Assembly (NCBI RefSeq): GCF_029892605.1
Contig: NZ_JARXWF010000004.1
Location: 214,117 to 278,116 of the forward strand
Length of the DNA: 64,000 bases
Direction of reading: 5' to 3'
From: Parabacteroides sp. PM6-13
Lineage (GTDB): Bacteria > Bacteroidota > Bacteroidia > Bacteroidales > Tannerellaceae
Shown here piece by piece: positions 41,034 to 50,844 of the stretch. The notes under the pieces were generated by a model. It was given only the letters and a program-made list of their open reading frames with translations, did not search any database and was not told where the DNA came from. The stretch's first letter is position 1; every line of letters starts with the position of its first letter. The position numbers were made by a program, and so were the translations under genes.

Positions 41034-42983
41034 CTAATACCCCGGATTTTGTTCTTGTGCCTTCTCTTCCGACGTCAATGCTTTTCCATCTTTCTGAACG
41101 GAGTCTAAGTATTTCTGTGGGATAGGACGCAGGCAGTGATGCTCGGTGATGTTGTTCTTAGCATCCGGATTGAATGCCTTGGCTCTTGCCACCAATGTTT
41201 TGGTGCGTGCCAGGTCTTCCCAACGATGGAACTCACCACTCAATTCGCGCGAGCGTTCGTTCAACAGGAAACACATCATACGGTCGTGGTCACTACTGTA
41301 TCCCAGTTGCTTGATGATCGCTTCGTCTGCTGCCGGCAGGTTGTCCTTACTTGTTACGGTCAGACTGGTTGAAGCGGTTGTCTTGTCGATGTTATTCGAC
41401 TCGTAGTAGGAGTTTTCCGGGAAATAGGAAATCGTATTGCCCATCGTGCCATAACCCAATGATCCTTCGTTGTAGGCGGCTCCGCCATCGCAATAAGCGG
41501 CACGGTTTTCACCCTCTTTATAGGCTGCGCGTTCGCGCACTGCATTGATATATGTCAAGGCTCCGCTGTAGTCTTGCAGGCGGATCTTGGCTTCGGCAGC
41601 CAACAGATAGGTGTCTGCCACGCGTGCCAGGATACCGTCGCGGTAACCGATACCGTCGCTCACGGTTTGACGCGATCCGTCGATAAATTTACTCAACGGC
41701 GGGAAGCGGTTCAGGAATCCATAGAGCGGTTCCTCTTTTCCTTTGATATAGGCCGGGAAGACAGTTGGGATGGTCTTTCCTGTTTTTTCATATACAACCT
41801 TATCCGAAATCTGCGCTTCGTCGAAACGATCGTCGCCCGGACGGTTGATTACATACATAATAGAGAGGTCTCCTTTTTCGTAATAATCGCCCGAAGGATT
41901 GTTTACCGCGTATTTCGTTTTGAAGCTTTTCCAGAAGCGGGAGTCGTTGACCATATCGTATACGTTATACATATAATAAGTCGTGCGCAAGCGTTGGTAT
42001 TCACGTCCGCCGGCCACATCACGCTTCATCTGCGGCAAGTTGAGGTATTGCGACAGGAAGTAGAGATGTGTCTGGTTGCCATAAGATCCCCAGGTTGATT
42101 TGTCGGCCGAGAATTGAGCTGCCAGGATAATCTCGTCGAGGTTTTCATTCGCCCCATTCGGTTCGGTATAGTTCCACAGATCCGAGAAGTTGGACGCGAG
42201 CTTATGGCGTCCGATTACCTCGTCGGCATATTGCAGGGCTTTCTGACAGTCGGCCGCTTTGGTTGATCCGTTCCAGGAGTCGTTGATCTCGCTGGCGCGG
42301 GTCAGGTAAGCCTTGGTCAGGTAATGAGCAGCGGCATACTTGGTGATCTTGCCGGTCATTGCTCCGGTGGCTGGCAATAGGTTGTATGCCTCTGTCAGGT
42401 CGTCGATCACCTGTTGCAATACATCGGAAGCCGACGCGCGAGTAAATTCACGCTCCAGGGTGTTGCTCGACTTCAGTTTCAAAGGTACTCCGCCGTACTG
42501 GCGAACCAGCTTCAGGTAGTTGAACCCACGCAGAAAATGCGCTTCCCCCATATAGGTGTTCTTATTTGGATCGGTATACGAATCGGAAGCAGTGTTTTCG
42601 AGCAGGATATTAGCGGTATTGATACCGGTATACATATTGTCCCACAATGTTTCCGCCATCGCGGTGTTTACGTTTACCGCCGTGATCATCGAGTTGAAGC
42701 TACCGTCGTAGGAGTTCCACATGGCATTCGATCCGTCGCCCCCTACACGAAACTCATCGGTTCCGTAGTTGGTGGTAGCGAATCCCCATTCCCAACCGAA
42801 GTCGAAGCGGAGGTTATAGTATAGCCCGACAGCCAGTGATTCAATCCCTTCCGGTGTCTGGAGGTAGTCGGTGTTTCGTTGTGTTGTCAGCTCTTCGTTC
42901 AGAAAATCACTACATGACGTAGTCGTGCCGGTCAATAAGGCTCCGGCCAGAAGAGCGATCATAAGTTTATTGTATTTTTTCAT
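41034..42983 (-). CDS. SusD/RagB-family glycan-binding lipoprotein
   Basis: This 649-residue outer-membrane lipoprotein (lipobox TTTSC, Cys at about residue 24) is of the SusD family. It shows the family start DFLNEELTTQRNTDYLQTPEG and tetratricopeptide-like helices including EAHFLRGFNYLKLVRQYGGV. The C-terminal half has the usual RERAAY and LNERSRELSGEFHRWEDLAR segments. It forms a lid on the SusC channel coded 20 bp upstream. The glycan bound is not fixed by sequence. Confidence 0.95.
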   Translation of the reverse strand: MKKYNKLMIALLAGALLTGTTTSCSDFLNEELTTQRNTDYLQTPEGIESLAVGLYYNLRFDFGWEWGFATTNYGTDEFRVGGDGSNAMWNSYDGSFNSMITAVNVNTAMAETLWDNMYTGINTANILLENTASDSYTDPNKNTYMGEAHFLRGFNYLKLVRQYGGVPLKLKSSNTLEREFTRASASDVLQQVIDDLTEAYNLLPATGAMTGKITKYAAAHYLTKAYLTRASEINDSWNGSTKAADCQKALQYADEVIGRHKLASNFSDLWNYTEPNGANENLDEIILAAQFSADKSTWGSYGNQTHLYFLSQYLNLPQMKRDVAGGREYQRLRTTYYMYNVYDMVNDSRFWKSFKTKYAVNNPSGDYYEKGDLSIMYVINRPGDDRFDEAQISDKVVYEKTGKTIPTVFPAYIKGKEEPLYGFLNRFPPLSKFIDGSRQTVSDGIGYRDGILARVADTYLLAAEAKIRLQDYSGALTYINAVRERAAYKEGENRAAYCDGGAAYNEGSLGYGTMGNTISYFPENSYYESNNIDKTTASTSLTVTSKDNLPAADEAIIKQLGYSSDHDRMMCFLLNERSRELSGEFHRWEDLARTKTLVARAKAFNPDAKNNITEHHCLRPIPQKYLDSVQKDGKALTSEEKAQEQNPGY

Positions 42984-43003
42984 TTTCCTGTTTTTTTTAT
43001 GCG

Positions 43004-46000
43004 TTAAAAATCAATATTCAGACCGAATGTAAACCCACTGTTCCAGGTTGATCCGCCCAGGTCGAGGTCGACCCAGTCGACATTCGAGAAGAGCATACCC
43101 GGATTCTTGGCCTGCATATATAATTTCAGATTACTTAATCCCATATTGTTCGCCACCTTTTTAGGCAATGTATACCCTAAGGAGATGTTGCGAATCTTCA
43201 GGAACGAACCGTCGCGGTAGCCTAAGATATTGTAGTAGGGGTCGCCACCGGCTACATTGTAGATAGGCTTCTGATAATCGGCGTCTTTGTTGTTTTCGTT
43301 GTAGTAGCTGATGCTACGCTGTACGTAGCGTCCACCCTGCCATTCGCTTGCTGCGTAGGTGAAGTCCAGACGTCCGGAGAAGAAGATCGATAGTTCGAAA
43401 TCTTTATAGGTAAACGTATTAGTCATCCCTACCGTCCAGCGGGGGCGTGTATGCCCGATAATCACACGGTCGTTGTTCGGGTCGATGCGGTAGTCTTTGT
43501 TCTGGTCGACCGGACGAGCCATCCCAACCTGGAAGTTATGTCCGTTCTCGTTGAACTTAGCCATTTCAGCGGCATCTTCTTCTTTCCAGAGACCGGCGCT
43601 TGCGTAGTTATAATACACACCGGAGTATTTTCTTCCGTTTTCCGTATATCCGGTGGCCTGTCCGATGAACCAGCCGTTCACGATATCATCTTCTTTACCG
43701 TTGGCCAATATGTCGATCTGGTCTTTCTGCCAGGCGGCATTGATGGTCGATCTCCATTCAAAGTCGCGGGTGCGGATATTGACTGTGTTCAGTGTCAGGT
43801 CGAAACCGATATTTGATGTTTCACCGATATTGGCGTATGTGTTGGTATAACCGGTCAGAGCGGGAATGGTCATCTCCATCAACAGGTCTTTGGTTTTGGA
43901 CGTATATAAATCCAAGATCCCGGAGATGCGTCCGTCTAAGAAGGAGTAGTCGATCCCTAAGTTATACTGGGTCGTCCGTTCCCAGGTCAGGTCTTTGTTG
44001 GCCATTGCCACATTCCCTCCGGAAATAAGCGATTCGGAAGCCGAATAGCCGGGGATAGCCGTGTTGCCATACGGATAGAAAAGCGAAACGATGCTACCCT
44101 TTGTCTGGTAAGGCTTGATAGCGGAGTTACCGGTAGTACCCATACCCAGACGCAGTTTCAACTGGCTGATCCATGAAACCTCTTGCAGGAAGGCTTCCTG
44201 ATCGATGCGCCATCCCAACGCGACGCTGGGGAAGAAGGCCCATTTGTTGCCTTCAGCCAACTGAGAGGCTCCGTCCCAACGGCCGGAAGCAGTCAACAGG
44301 TATTTGTCGGCAAAGCTATAGTTTACACGTGCCATATAGGAGAGCAATTGTCTTTCCGACATAGAGGAGTTCCAATCGTCCAAGGCGGTGATGTTTGTTT
44401 TGTTTAACGCATCCCATTTCTGGCTGGGCAGTGGAATATCGAGCGCACGCATATAAGTTTGTTCGTATTTGTATTTCGTAGCACTCTGCAACAAGGTTGC
44501 CCCTACGGTATGCTTACCAAATGTGCGATCGTAATACACCAGGTTGTCCAGTGTCCAGGAGAAGTCTTGCTGATGTTCCTTGGATGCCAGGTTAGGCGCA
44601 CCGACACGGTTCACCGATTGCTCGTCGATGAAGATACCTCTGCGGTAGTAACGGAAGTCAGGTCCGAAATTGATGCGGTATTTCAATCCCTCTACGGCCG
44701 GAATAAGGCTGCCGAAATCAAACATACCATAGAAGCTACCCACGGCACGGAGCGTCGTACGCTCATCGTCGGTGTATTCCCATTCGTTGATGGCGGTCTT
44801 GATCATATCGTCACCACCGGGATAAACGATGCGGTTGCCATCATTATCATAAGGCACGGCGTAAGGGAGGTTGTTTCTTGCCGCCATATAAATGCTTCCC
44901 GGGCCGGATGTTTGTCCACCGGCATTGGATTGTCCGTATTGTTGCACACTGTATGAGGTATTAAGCGTAACACCCATACTGAACCATTTCGTCGGAGTCA
45001 GATCCATGCTTCCTTTGGCGGTGTAACGGGTGTATTCCTGTCCCATCATGGTTCCTTTGTTGTTCAGGTAACCGAATGATCCGTAAGCGGTCATCTTATC
45101 CGTACCGCCGCTACCGCTCAGGGTATGCTCGGTACTGATCCCCGTACGGGTTACGTTGTCGGTCCAGTCGGTTGTTTCCACTTTCGATCCGTCCCAGCTG
45201 CCACCGCTCCAGCCTTTCATGATATTGTTCCAGGCATATTGGTCGTTGGCTCCCAGGAAGATGGTATAGTCGTTCTCCTGTGTCGGCTGGTCGCCCCGCG
45301 GGTATTTGTTCGGGTCTGAATAGTAATAAGCCCATCGACGCCAGGTGATGTATTCATCCGCGTCCATCATCTTCGTACGGTCTTTCAGCGTTTCGGCGGT
45401 TACCGAACCGGCATAGCTCAGGGTGAAGCGTCCTTCTTTCCCCCGTTTGGTGGTTACGATGATAACCCCATTCGCACCGCGCGATCCATAGATGGCAGTG
45501 GCGGAGGCGTCTTTCAGGATATCGATCGACTCGATATCGTGCGGGTTCAGGCTCTCGATACCGGCTGTCGACATCAAAGGAATGCCGTCGACCACATAAA
45601 GCGGAGTACTTTCGGCAGACAGGGAGCGTACGCCACGAATGAAGATGTTACCGATTTCACCCGGTCGTTCGTTGGAGGTGATGTCTACCCCGGCTGCTTT
45701 CCCCTGCATTGCCTCAAAAGCATTCGATACCGGGCGGGAGGTAAGCTCCTTGTCGCTGATGCTGATCATCGCACCGGTCACGTCGGACTTCTTCTGCACA
45801 CCGTAACCTACGACAACCACCTCGTCGATCAGTTGTGTGTCTTCTGCCAGGACAACGCGATACTGTGACCGATTGTCTACCGTAACGGTTGTTTCTTTGT
45901 AGCCGACATACTGGATGCTTAACACATCGCCCACGGCAGCTGAAATAGTAAACTTACCATCCGCATCTGTGATGGTACCATTGCCGGAGCTTTTCACCAC

Positions 46001-46171
46001 AACGGTGGCTCCGATAAGTGGGTAGTCGCTATCGTCCACGACCACACCCTGCACACTTTTTTGCTGAGCTAACAAAGCGTTGGAAAAAGAGAACGCGATA
46101 AGCCATATTATCAGCATCGTCCTTTTCATCTTAAATGATTTAATAAAGATTGATTTTTTCATGTAATTCAT
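43004..46171 (-). CDS. SusC/RagA-family TonB-dependent outer-membrane transporter
   Basis: This 1055-residue protein has an N-terminal carboxypeptidase-like regulatory domain (VQGVVVDDSDYPLIGATVVV, about residues 40-120), a plug domain with the SusC signature DASATAIYGSRGANGVIIVT, and a 22-strand barrel ending in Phe (GLNIDF). It imports glycan pieces through the outer membrane with energy from TonB. A start at 46129 (MKRTMLIIWL) would give a more usual signal peptide. It is divergent from the hybrid sensor, with 260 bp between. Confidence 0.95.
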   Translation of the reverse strand: MNYMKKSIFIKSFKMKRTMLIIWLIAFSFSNALLAQQKSVQGVVVDDSDYPLIGATVVVKSSGNGTITDADGKFTISAAVGDVLSIQYVGYKETTVTVDNRSQYRVVLAEDTQLIDEVVVVGYGVQKKSDVTGAMISISDKELTSRPVSNAFEAMQGKAAGVDITSNERPGEIGNIFIRGVRSLSAESTPLYVVDGIPLMSTAGIESLNPHDIESIDILKDASATAIYGSRGANGVIIVTTKRGKEGRFTLSYAGSVTAETLKDRTKMMDADEYITWRRWAYYYSDPNKYPRGDQPTQENDYTIFLGANDQYAWNNIMKGWSGGSWDGSKVETTDWTDNVTRTGISTEHTLSGSGGTDKMTAYGSFGYLNNKGTMMGQEYTRYTAKGSMDLTPTKWFSMGVTLNTSYSVQQYGQSNAGGQTSGPGSIYMAARNNLPYAVPYDNDGNRIVYPGGDDMIKTAINEWEYTDDERTTLRAVGSFYGMFDFGSLIPAVEGLKYRINFGPDFRYYRRGIFIDEQSVNRVGAPNLASKEHQQDFSWTLDNLVYYDRTFGKHTVGATLLQSATKYKYEQTYMRALDIPLPSQKWDALNKTNITALDDWNSSMSERQLLSYMARVNYSFADKYLLTASGRWDGASQLAEGNKWAFFPSVALGWRIDQEAFLQEVSWISQLKLRLGMGTTGNSAIKPYQTKGSIVSLFYPYGNTAIPGYSASESLISGGNVAMANKDLTWERTTQYNLGIDYSFLDGRISGILDLYTSKTKDLLMEMTIPALTGYTNTYANIGETSNIGFDLTLNTVNIRTRDFEWRSTINAAWQKDQIDILANGKEDDIVNGWFIGQATGYTENGRKYSGVYYNYASAGLWKEEDAAEMAKFNENGHNFQVGMARPVDQNKDYRIDPNNDRVIIGHTRPRWTVGMTNTFTYKDFELSIFFSGRLDFTYAASEWQGGRYVQRSISYYNENNKDADYQKPIYNVAGGDPYYNILGYRDGSFLKIRNISLGYTLPKKVANNMGLSNLKLYMQAKNPGMLFSNVDWVDLDLGGSTWNSGFTFGLNIDF

Positions 46172-46431
46172 AATTACGTTATTGATATTTTATCTAATGA
46201 TACCGGCAAATGTGCTTAGATATGTTAAAAAGAAAAATGAAATCCAGTTCAAAATGATGGAACAGAATACGTGAACTAATTTACAGCCACCACGCAAACA
46301 ACTATCTACCAAACCATTAAATAATAAATTCAACCAAAACACCTTGTTTGTTTCATAAGGAGATTTGTACGGGTTTCCATCTTAATTGTTTATCTTTGCG
46401 TAAGAAGCCTTAAAAACCTAAAAAATCTAAT
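46172..46431. other. Divergent regulatory region between susC and the hybrid sensor gene
   Basis: This 260-bp gap is A+T-rich and holds the sensor promoter (-7 at 46391). The susC promoter and the operator of the sensor's AraC domain are expected here, but I saw no clear direct repeat or consensus for them. Confidence 0.4.
46364..46398 (+). promoter_or_regulatory. Probable promoter of the hybrid sensor gene
   Basis: TTTG at 46364-46367 and TATCTTTG at 46391-46398 fit the Bacteroidetes consensus, with a spacer of 23 bp, longer than the usual 19-20. The -7 element lies 33 bp before the start codon. Confidence 0.5.
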
Positions 46432-49400
46432 ATGCGAATTGTTCTACTCATTATAATCAGTAGTTTTTTGTGTGTGCCTGTTTCTTTGTGTGCTACTGAT
46501 CTGACTTTTTCACAGATAAGCTCCCATAACGGACTATCTCAGAATACCGTGCGGGCTATTGAGGTCGACCACAACGGTTTTGTCTGGGCGGGAACGCTCG
46601 ACGGGCTGAATCGCTACGACGGTTACAACAACCGATCCTATCAGCCTCAGCTTGGCAACCCCAATGTACTCGACGACCATCGTATCAAGGAGTTGCATGT
46701 CGACAAGGAGGGTTACCTCTGGGTGAAGACCTATCGGAACGAATTCAGTTGCTACGACCCGGTGAGCGATCTGTTTGTTCCGTTGAAACATAGCCTGGAA
46801 AAGCACCTGACCTATACCTCCTATTACGAGTCTACCCGCGGAGAGGTATGGCTTTGGGGGAAATACGACGGAATAGCCCGGATACAAAAGGAGAAGATGC
46901 CTACTCTCCAAGTAGACAAATTCCTGCCCCGCTCTCTCCGGGGAGAAGCCTGCCATTTTTTGTATGAGGATGCCGACAGCACCATCTGGTTCGGAGGAGA
47001 GATTGGTTTGTATCGGATTGTCGACAACGAAGTCGTGGCGGTCGAATACCCGGGCAAGGAGTCATTCGTATTCACCCAAGCCGTCGAATTACAGGATAAA
47101 ATCTATTTTTCGACACAGGAGTCGGTATTGGTCATCTACGACAAAAATAGCGGGACAATAGACTATCTCCGGTATGAAGGTCAGGATCCCTTTGTGAATA
47201 TGGTTCGTTTGTCGGAAAAGGAGTTGTTGATTGTTATGCAATCATTGGATCTCTTGATATATAATGTAGAGACTGCCCGGTTGTATGCTTCTCCACTCAA
47301 CCGGCATCCGAGTTTTGCCAACGAGCTTCGCACCGATGTCCGTATACATATCGACAGATACAAACGCGTATGGCTCTACAACCGTTCAGGAATCGTTTGG
47401 TATTACGATCAGGAGCAAAAACGCTTCGAGCACATTCACCTGATACCCCGTCATGTAGCAGCGATGATCGACCTGGGACAGATCTTTGTCGACTCGACGG
47501 GATTGGTCTGGTTCATTACCTACGGCTATGGGGTGTTTTGCTATGATATGGACAATCGGGAGCTGGCTAATTACCGTTACGAATCGGCACCCAACAGCCT
47601 GCCTTCCAACTATCTATTGGACATCGCGGAAGATCGTTTCGGCACGATATGGCTCGGAAGCGAGTATGCCGGCATCATTCGGGTGGTCAAAACGCCTGAG
47701 TATATCCGCTTTGTCCGTCCGGAGCCCCATACGATTATCGGGCAAACCAACAATGTCAGAACCATGCTCGAAGATTCACAAAAGAATATATGGATAGGCA
47801 CCAAGAATGGCGGATTGTATATCTACGACTCCGGACTGACCCATGGGAGGTGCCTGGCCGAACAGATCAACCCTTACTCGTTGATCGAAGATGATCACGG
47901 ACGCATATGGGTCGGAACCAAAGGGAACGGCATTTACCTATACGATATGAAAACCCACCGGGTGGTAGACCATCTCAGGTCGCAACCCGACAACCCCGCT
48001 TCGTTGAGCAGCGATATCCTGTTCCATCTGATGAAAGATAATAAGGGCCGAATCTGGGCCGGATCATTTGAAGGCGGGGTGACACTGATCGAAGAAGAGA
48101 AGGGAGCGTTTAGGTTCAAACGCTTCATGCAGGATGTCGATGAGAAGAGCTTTGTGCGCTATCTGTTTCAGGACAGCCAAGGACGGATCTGGGTTGGCAG
48201 CAATGGTGGTTTGATGCGTTTCTTCCCGGAAAGACTGATAAAAGATCCGCTGGCGTATGCCTTCTATGAAAAAGATTCCAATATGAAACACTCCATTAGC
48301 AGCAACGATATAAAGGTCATTTACGAAGACAGCGATCATACGATCTGGATCGGAACAGCCGGCGGAGGGCTGAATCAGTTTGTCGAATCAACCGAAGAGC
48401 AACCGGAACATTTCATCGCCTATTCCGCCGCGCATGGCATGGCGGACAATTTTGTCTTAGGCATTCTTGAACATGGAAACGACCTTTGGATCAGCAGCGA
48501 AAGCGGACTTTCCCGATTCACCAAAGAGCGTGAATCGTTTGTCACCTATCAGTTTGCTCAAAGATCGTTTGGCAATATCTTCAATGAGGGTGCTTTTTGT
48601 CAGACCCAAGAGGGCGATATGCTGTGGGGTACGCTGGATGGGCTGTTGGTGTTCAAGCCCGATCGGTTTGATCCCGATGTGCGTATGCCTGCGGTCTTGT
48701 TGACGCGGCTCACGGTCGACCGGGAGGACTGGAATGATATCCGACGCGCTCCTTTCGACAAATCGATCACCTATAGCGATAAAATCAAGCTGACCTATAA
48801 GCAGAATACCTTTTCGTTGGACTTTGCCGCTATGAACCTGCGCAATCCGGCTGAGAACCGCTATAGTTATATCTTAGAGAATTACGATAAGCAATGGAGC
48901 CTTCCTACCGATGCCAATACAGCGACCTATAAGAACCTGCCTCATGGCAAATACACGTTTAAGGTAAAAGGCATCAATCCGGGCGGAAGCGAAGACGATC
49001 AGGTCACATCGCTTCAGATAGTGATCACGCCTCCCTTCTGGCTATCCCTGCCGGCTTATATCTTCTATTTCCTATTGGTATGCCTTCTGTTCTATATTGC
49101 CTTTAGGGTGATAGTGAAATTCAATCGGTTGAATACCGCTGTCGAGGTAGAGAAGCAGTTGACAAACCACAAACTTCGTTTCTTTACCAATATCTCCCAT
49201 GAGTTTCGCACGCCGCTGACCCTGATACAGGGAGCCGTCGAGAACCTGAACGAAGAGACCGGACTGCCGGCATCGGCCACTAAACAGATCCATATCTTAG
49301 ATCGCCATGCCACCAATCTGCGCCGCTTGATCGACCAGCTGTTGGAATTCCGGAAAATACAAAACGATGTGTTGCGCCTCGACCTGGAAGAGGTGGATAT

Positions 49401-50709
49401 GATTGCCTTTGCGCGTGAGATCTATAGCGGATTCCAGGAATTGGCGGAACGGAAAAACATTGACTATCGCTTTAGCTCCTCCTCCGAATCGCTTTCGATG
49501 TTTATCGACCGGAAGAAGGTGGATAAGATTCTGTATAATCTATTGTCGAACGCGTTTAAGTTCACCCCGAACAAGGGTTTGATAGAGCTATTGATCGGCT
49601 ACGACGCTTCCGGGGAAAGCTGTACCATTTCAGTCAAAGACAGTGGCATCGGCATACCGAAAGAGAAACAGCACCTCCTGTTCAGCCGCTTCACCCAGAT
49701 CAACTTCTCCACCTCGGGCACCGGCGTTGGCCTCTCGCTGGTGAAGGAATTTATCGATGTGCATAAAGGAAAGATCAGCTACGAGAGCAATCCCGGTGGC
49801 GGATCGATCTTCAAGGTGGAGCTATCGACCGACAGAGAGACCTATAAAGGCGAGAACTTTATTGCTTCCTCAATCTCTGATATACAAAAGGAAGAGAGCA
49901 GTCCGGCGTATATCCCGGCAGAAGAGTCGGGTGTCGATAGCCAGACCCTGGCCGCTTACCAGTTGCTTATCATCGACGACAACGATGATATCCGCAGCTT
50001 CCTGACCGAAGAGTTCTCGAAGTATATGAAGGTGGAGACGGCAGCAGACGGCAAAGAGGGGTTGCAAAAGGCGATCGAGCTGAATCCCGACCTCATCATC
50101 TGTGATGTGATGATGCCCGAGATGGATGGCTTTGAGGTCACCCGCCAGCTAAAAAGCGAATTCCAGACCTGCCATATCCCCATTATCCTGCTCACGGCAC
50201 ACTCCTCCATCGAGCATCAGCTGGAAGGGATCGAGAGCGGTGCCGACGCCTATATCACCAAGCCTTTCAGCTTGAAGTATATCGTAAAACGGGTGATGAA
50301 ATTGATCGAGCAACGCGAACTGTTGAAGAAGCGCTTCTCCAAAGAATTCGTGATCGACGGCAACCTGGTGAAAACGACAGACAAAGACAGTCTGTTCCTT
50401 GAGAGAATAGAAAAGATATTGGCCGACAACTACCACAACAGCCAATTCACCTTAGATCAGTTTGTCGAGCTGTCGGGCATGAAACGCACTATCTTCTTTA
50501 AGAAAGTAAAAGGAATCACCGGATTCTCACCCAATGAGCTATTGAAGATGAAACGGCTCAATCAAAGCGCCCTCCTCTTGAAACAGGAGACGCTGACCGT
50601 ATCCGAGATCTCTTACAAGGTAGGATTCGACGATCCCTATTACTTCAGTAAATGCTTTAAGATTCACTTCGATTGCACCCCCACACAATACCGAAACGCG
50701 CCGGAATAG
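46432..50709 (+). CDS. Hybrid two-component system sensor/regulator of the utilisation locus
   Basis: This 1425-residue protein combines sensor, kinase and transcription factor. After a signal peptide come periplasmic Reg_prop propeller repeats (for example NGFVWAGTLDGLNRYDGYNN, KGRIWAGSFEGGVTLI), a Y_Y_Y domain (about 790-860) and a membrane helix (about 871-893). The kinase has phospho-acceptor His 923 in NISHEFRTPLTLI and the ATPase motif DSGIGIPKEKQHLLFSRF. The receiver has Asp 1225 in LIICDVMMPEMDG, and the C-terminus is an AraC-type DNA-binding domain (about 1320-1425). It senses a glycan fragment in the periplasm and activates neighbouring genes. Confidence 0.96.
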   Translation: MRIVLLIIISSFLCVPVSLCATDLTFSQISSHNGLSQNTVRAIEVDHNGFVWAGTLDGLNRYDGYNNRSYQPQLGNPNVLDDHRIKELHVDKEGYLWVKTYRNEFSCYDPVSDLFVPLKHSLEKHLTYTSYYESTRGEVWLWGKYDGIARIQKEKMPTLQVDKFLPRSLRGEACHFLYEDADSTIWFGGEIGLYRIVDNEVVAVEYPGKESFVFTQAVELQDKIYFSTQESVLVIYDKNSGTIDYLRYEGQDPFVNMVRLSEKELLIVMQSLDLLIYNVETARLYASPLNRHPSFANELRTDVRIHIDRYKRVWLYNRSGIVWYYDQEQKRFEHIHLIPRHVAAMIDLGQIFVDSTGLVWFITYGYGVFCYDMDNRELANYRYESAPNSLPSNYLLDIAEDRFGTIWLGSEYAGIIRVVKTPEYIRFVRPEPHTIIGQTNNVRTMLEDSQKNIWIGTKNGGLYIYDSGLTHGRCLAEQINPYSLIEDDHGRIWVGTKGNGIYLYDMKTHRVVDHLRSQPDNPASLSSDILFHLMKDNKGRIWAGSFEGGVTLIEEEKGAFRFKRFMQDVDEKSFVRYLFQDSQGRIWVGSNGGLMRFFPERLIKDPLAYAFYEKDSNMKHSISSNDIKVIYEDSDHTIWIGTAGGGLNQFVESTEEQPEHFIAYSAAHGMADNFVLGILEHGNDLWISSESGLSRFTKERESFVTYQFAQRSFGNIFNEGAFCQTQEGDMLWGTLDGLLVFKPDRFDPDVRMPAVLLTRLTVDREDWNDIRRAPFDKSITYSDKIKLTYKQNTFSLDFAAMNLRNPAENRYSYILENYDKQWSLPTDANTATYKNLPHGKYTFKVKGINPGGSEDDQVTSLQIVITPPFWLSLPAYIFYFLLVCLLFYIAFRVIVKFNRLNTAVEVEKQLTNHKLRFFTNISHEFRTPLTLIQGAVENLNEETGLPASATKQIHILDRHATNLRRLIDQLLEFRKIQNDVLRLDLEEVDMIAFAREIYSGFQELAERKNIDYRFSSSSESLSMFIDRKKVDKILYNLLSNAFKFTPNKGLIELLIGYDASGESCTISVKDSGIGIPKEKQHLLFSRFTQINFSTSGTGVGLSLVKEFIDVHKGKISYESNPGGGSIFKVELSTDRETYKGENFIASSISDIQKEESSPAYIPAEESGVDSQTLAAYQLLIIDDNDDIRSFLTEEFSKYMKVETAADGKEGLQKAIELNPDLIICDVMMPEMDGFEVTRQLKSEFQTCHIPIILLTAHSSIEHQLEGIESGADAYITKPFSLKYIVKRVMKLIEQRELLKKRFSKEFVIDGNLVKTTDKDSLFLERIEKILADNYHNSQFTLDQFVELSGMKRTIFFKKVKGITGFSPNELLKMKRLNQSALLLKQETLTVSEISYKVGFDDPYYFSKCFKIHFDCTPTQYRNAPE

Positions 50710-50769
50710 CCCGTAAGTTTTTGTCCATATCCCGTGTTTTGTCACGCCGCAGAAAAGCGGGCAAAAAAA

Positions 50770-50809
50770 TTCTCACCCGCGTGAGAAAAAATTCTCATGC
50801 GGGTGAGAA
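50770..50809. repeat. Double-hairpin repeat element, copy 3
   Basis: The 40-bp core is identical and in the same orientation as copy 1 (14793-14832) and inverted relative to copy 2. It stands between the convergent ends of the hybrid sensor and PL22 genes, with GTCACGC about 30 bp to its left and GTCAC just to its right. It might work as a bidirectional terminator here. Confidence 0.85.
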
Positions 50810-50844
50810 AAAATATTGTCACCCTTTTTTGAGGTCAAAAACGA

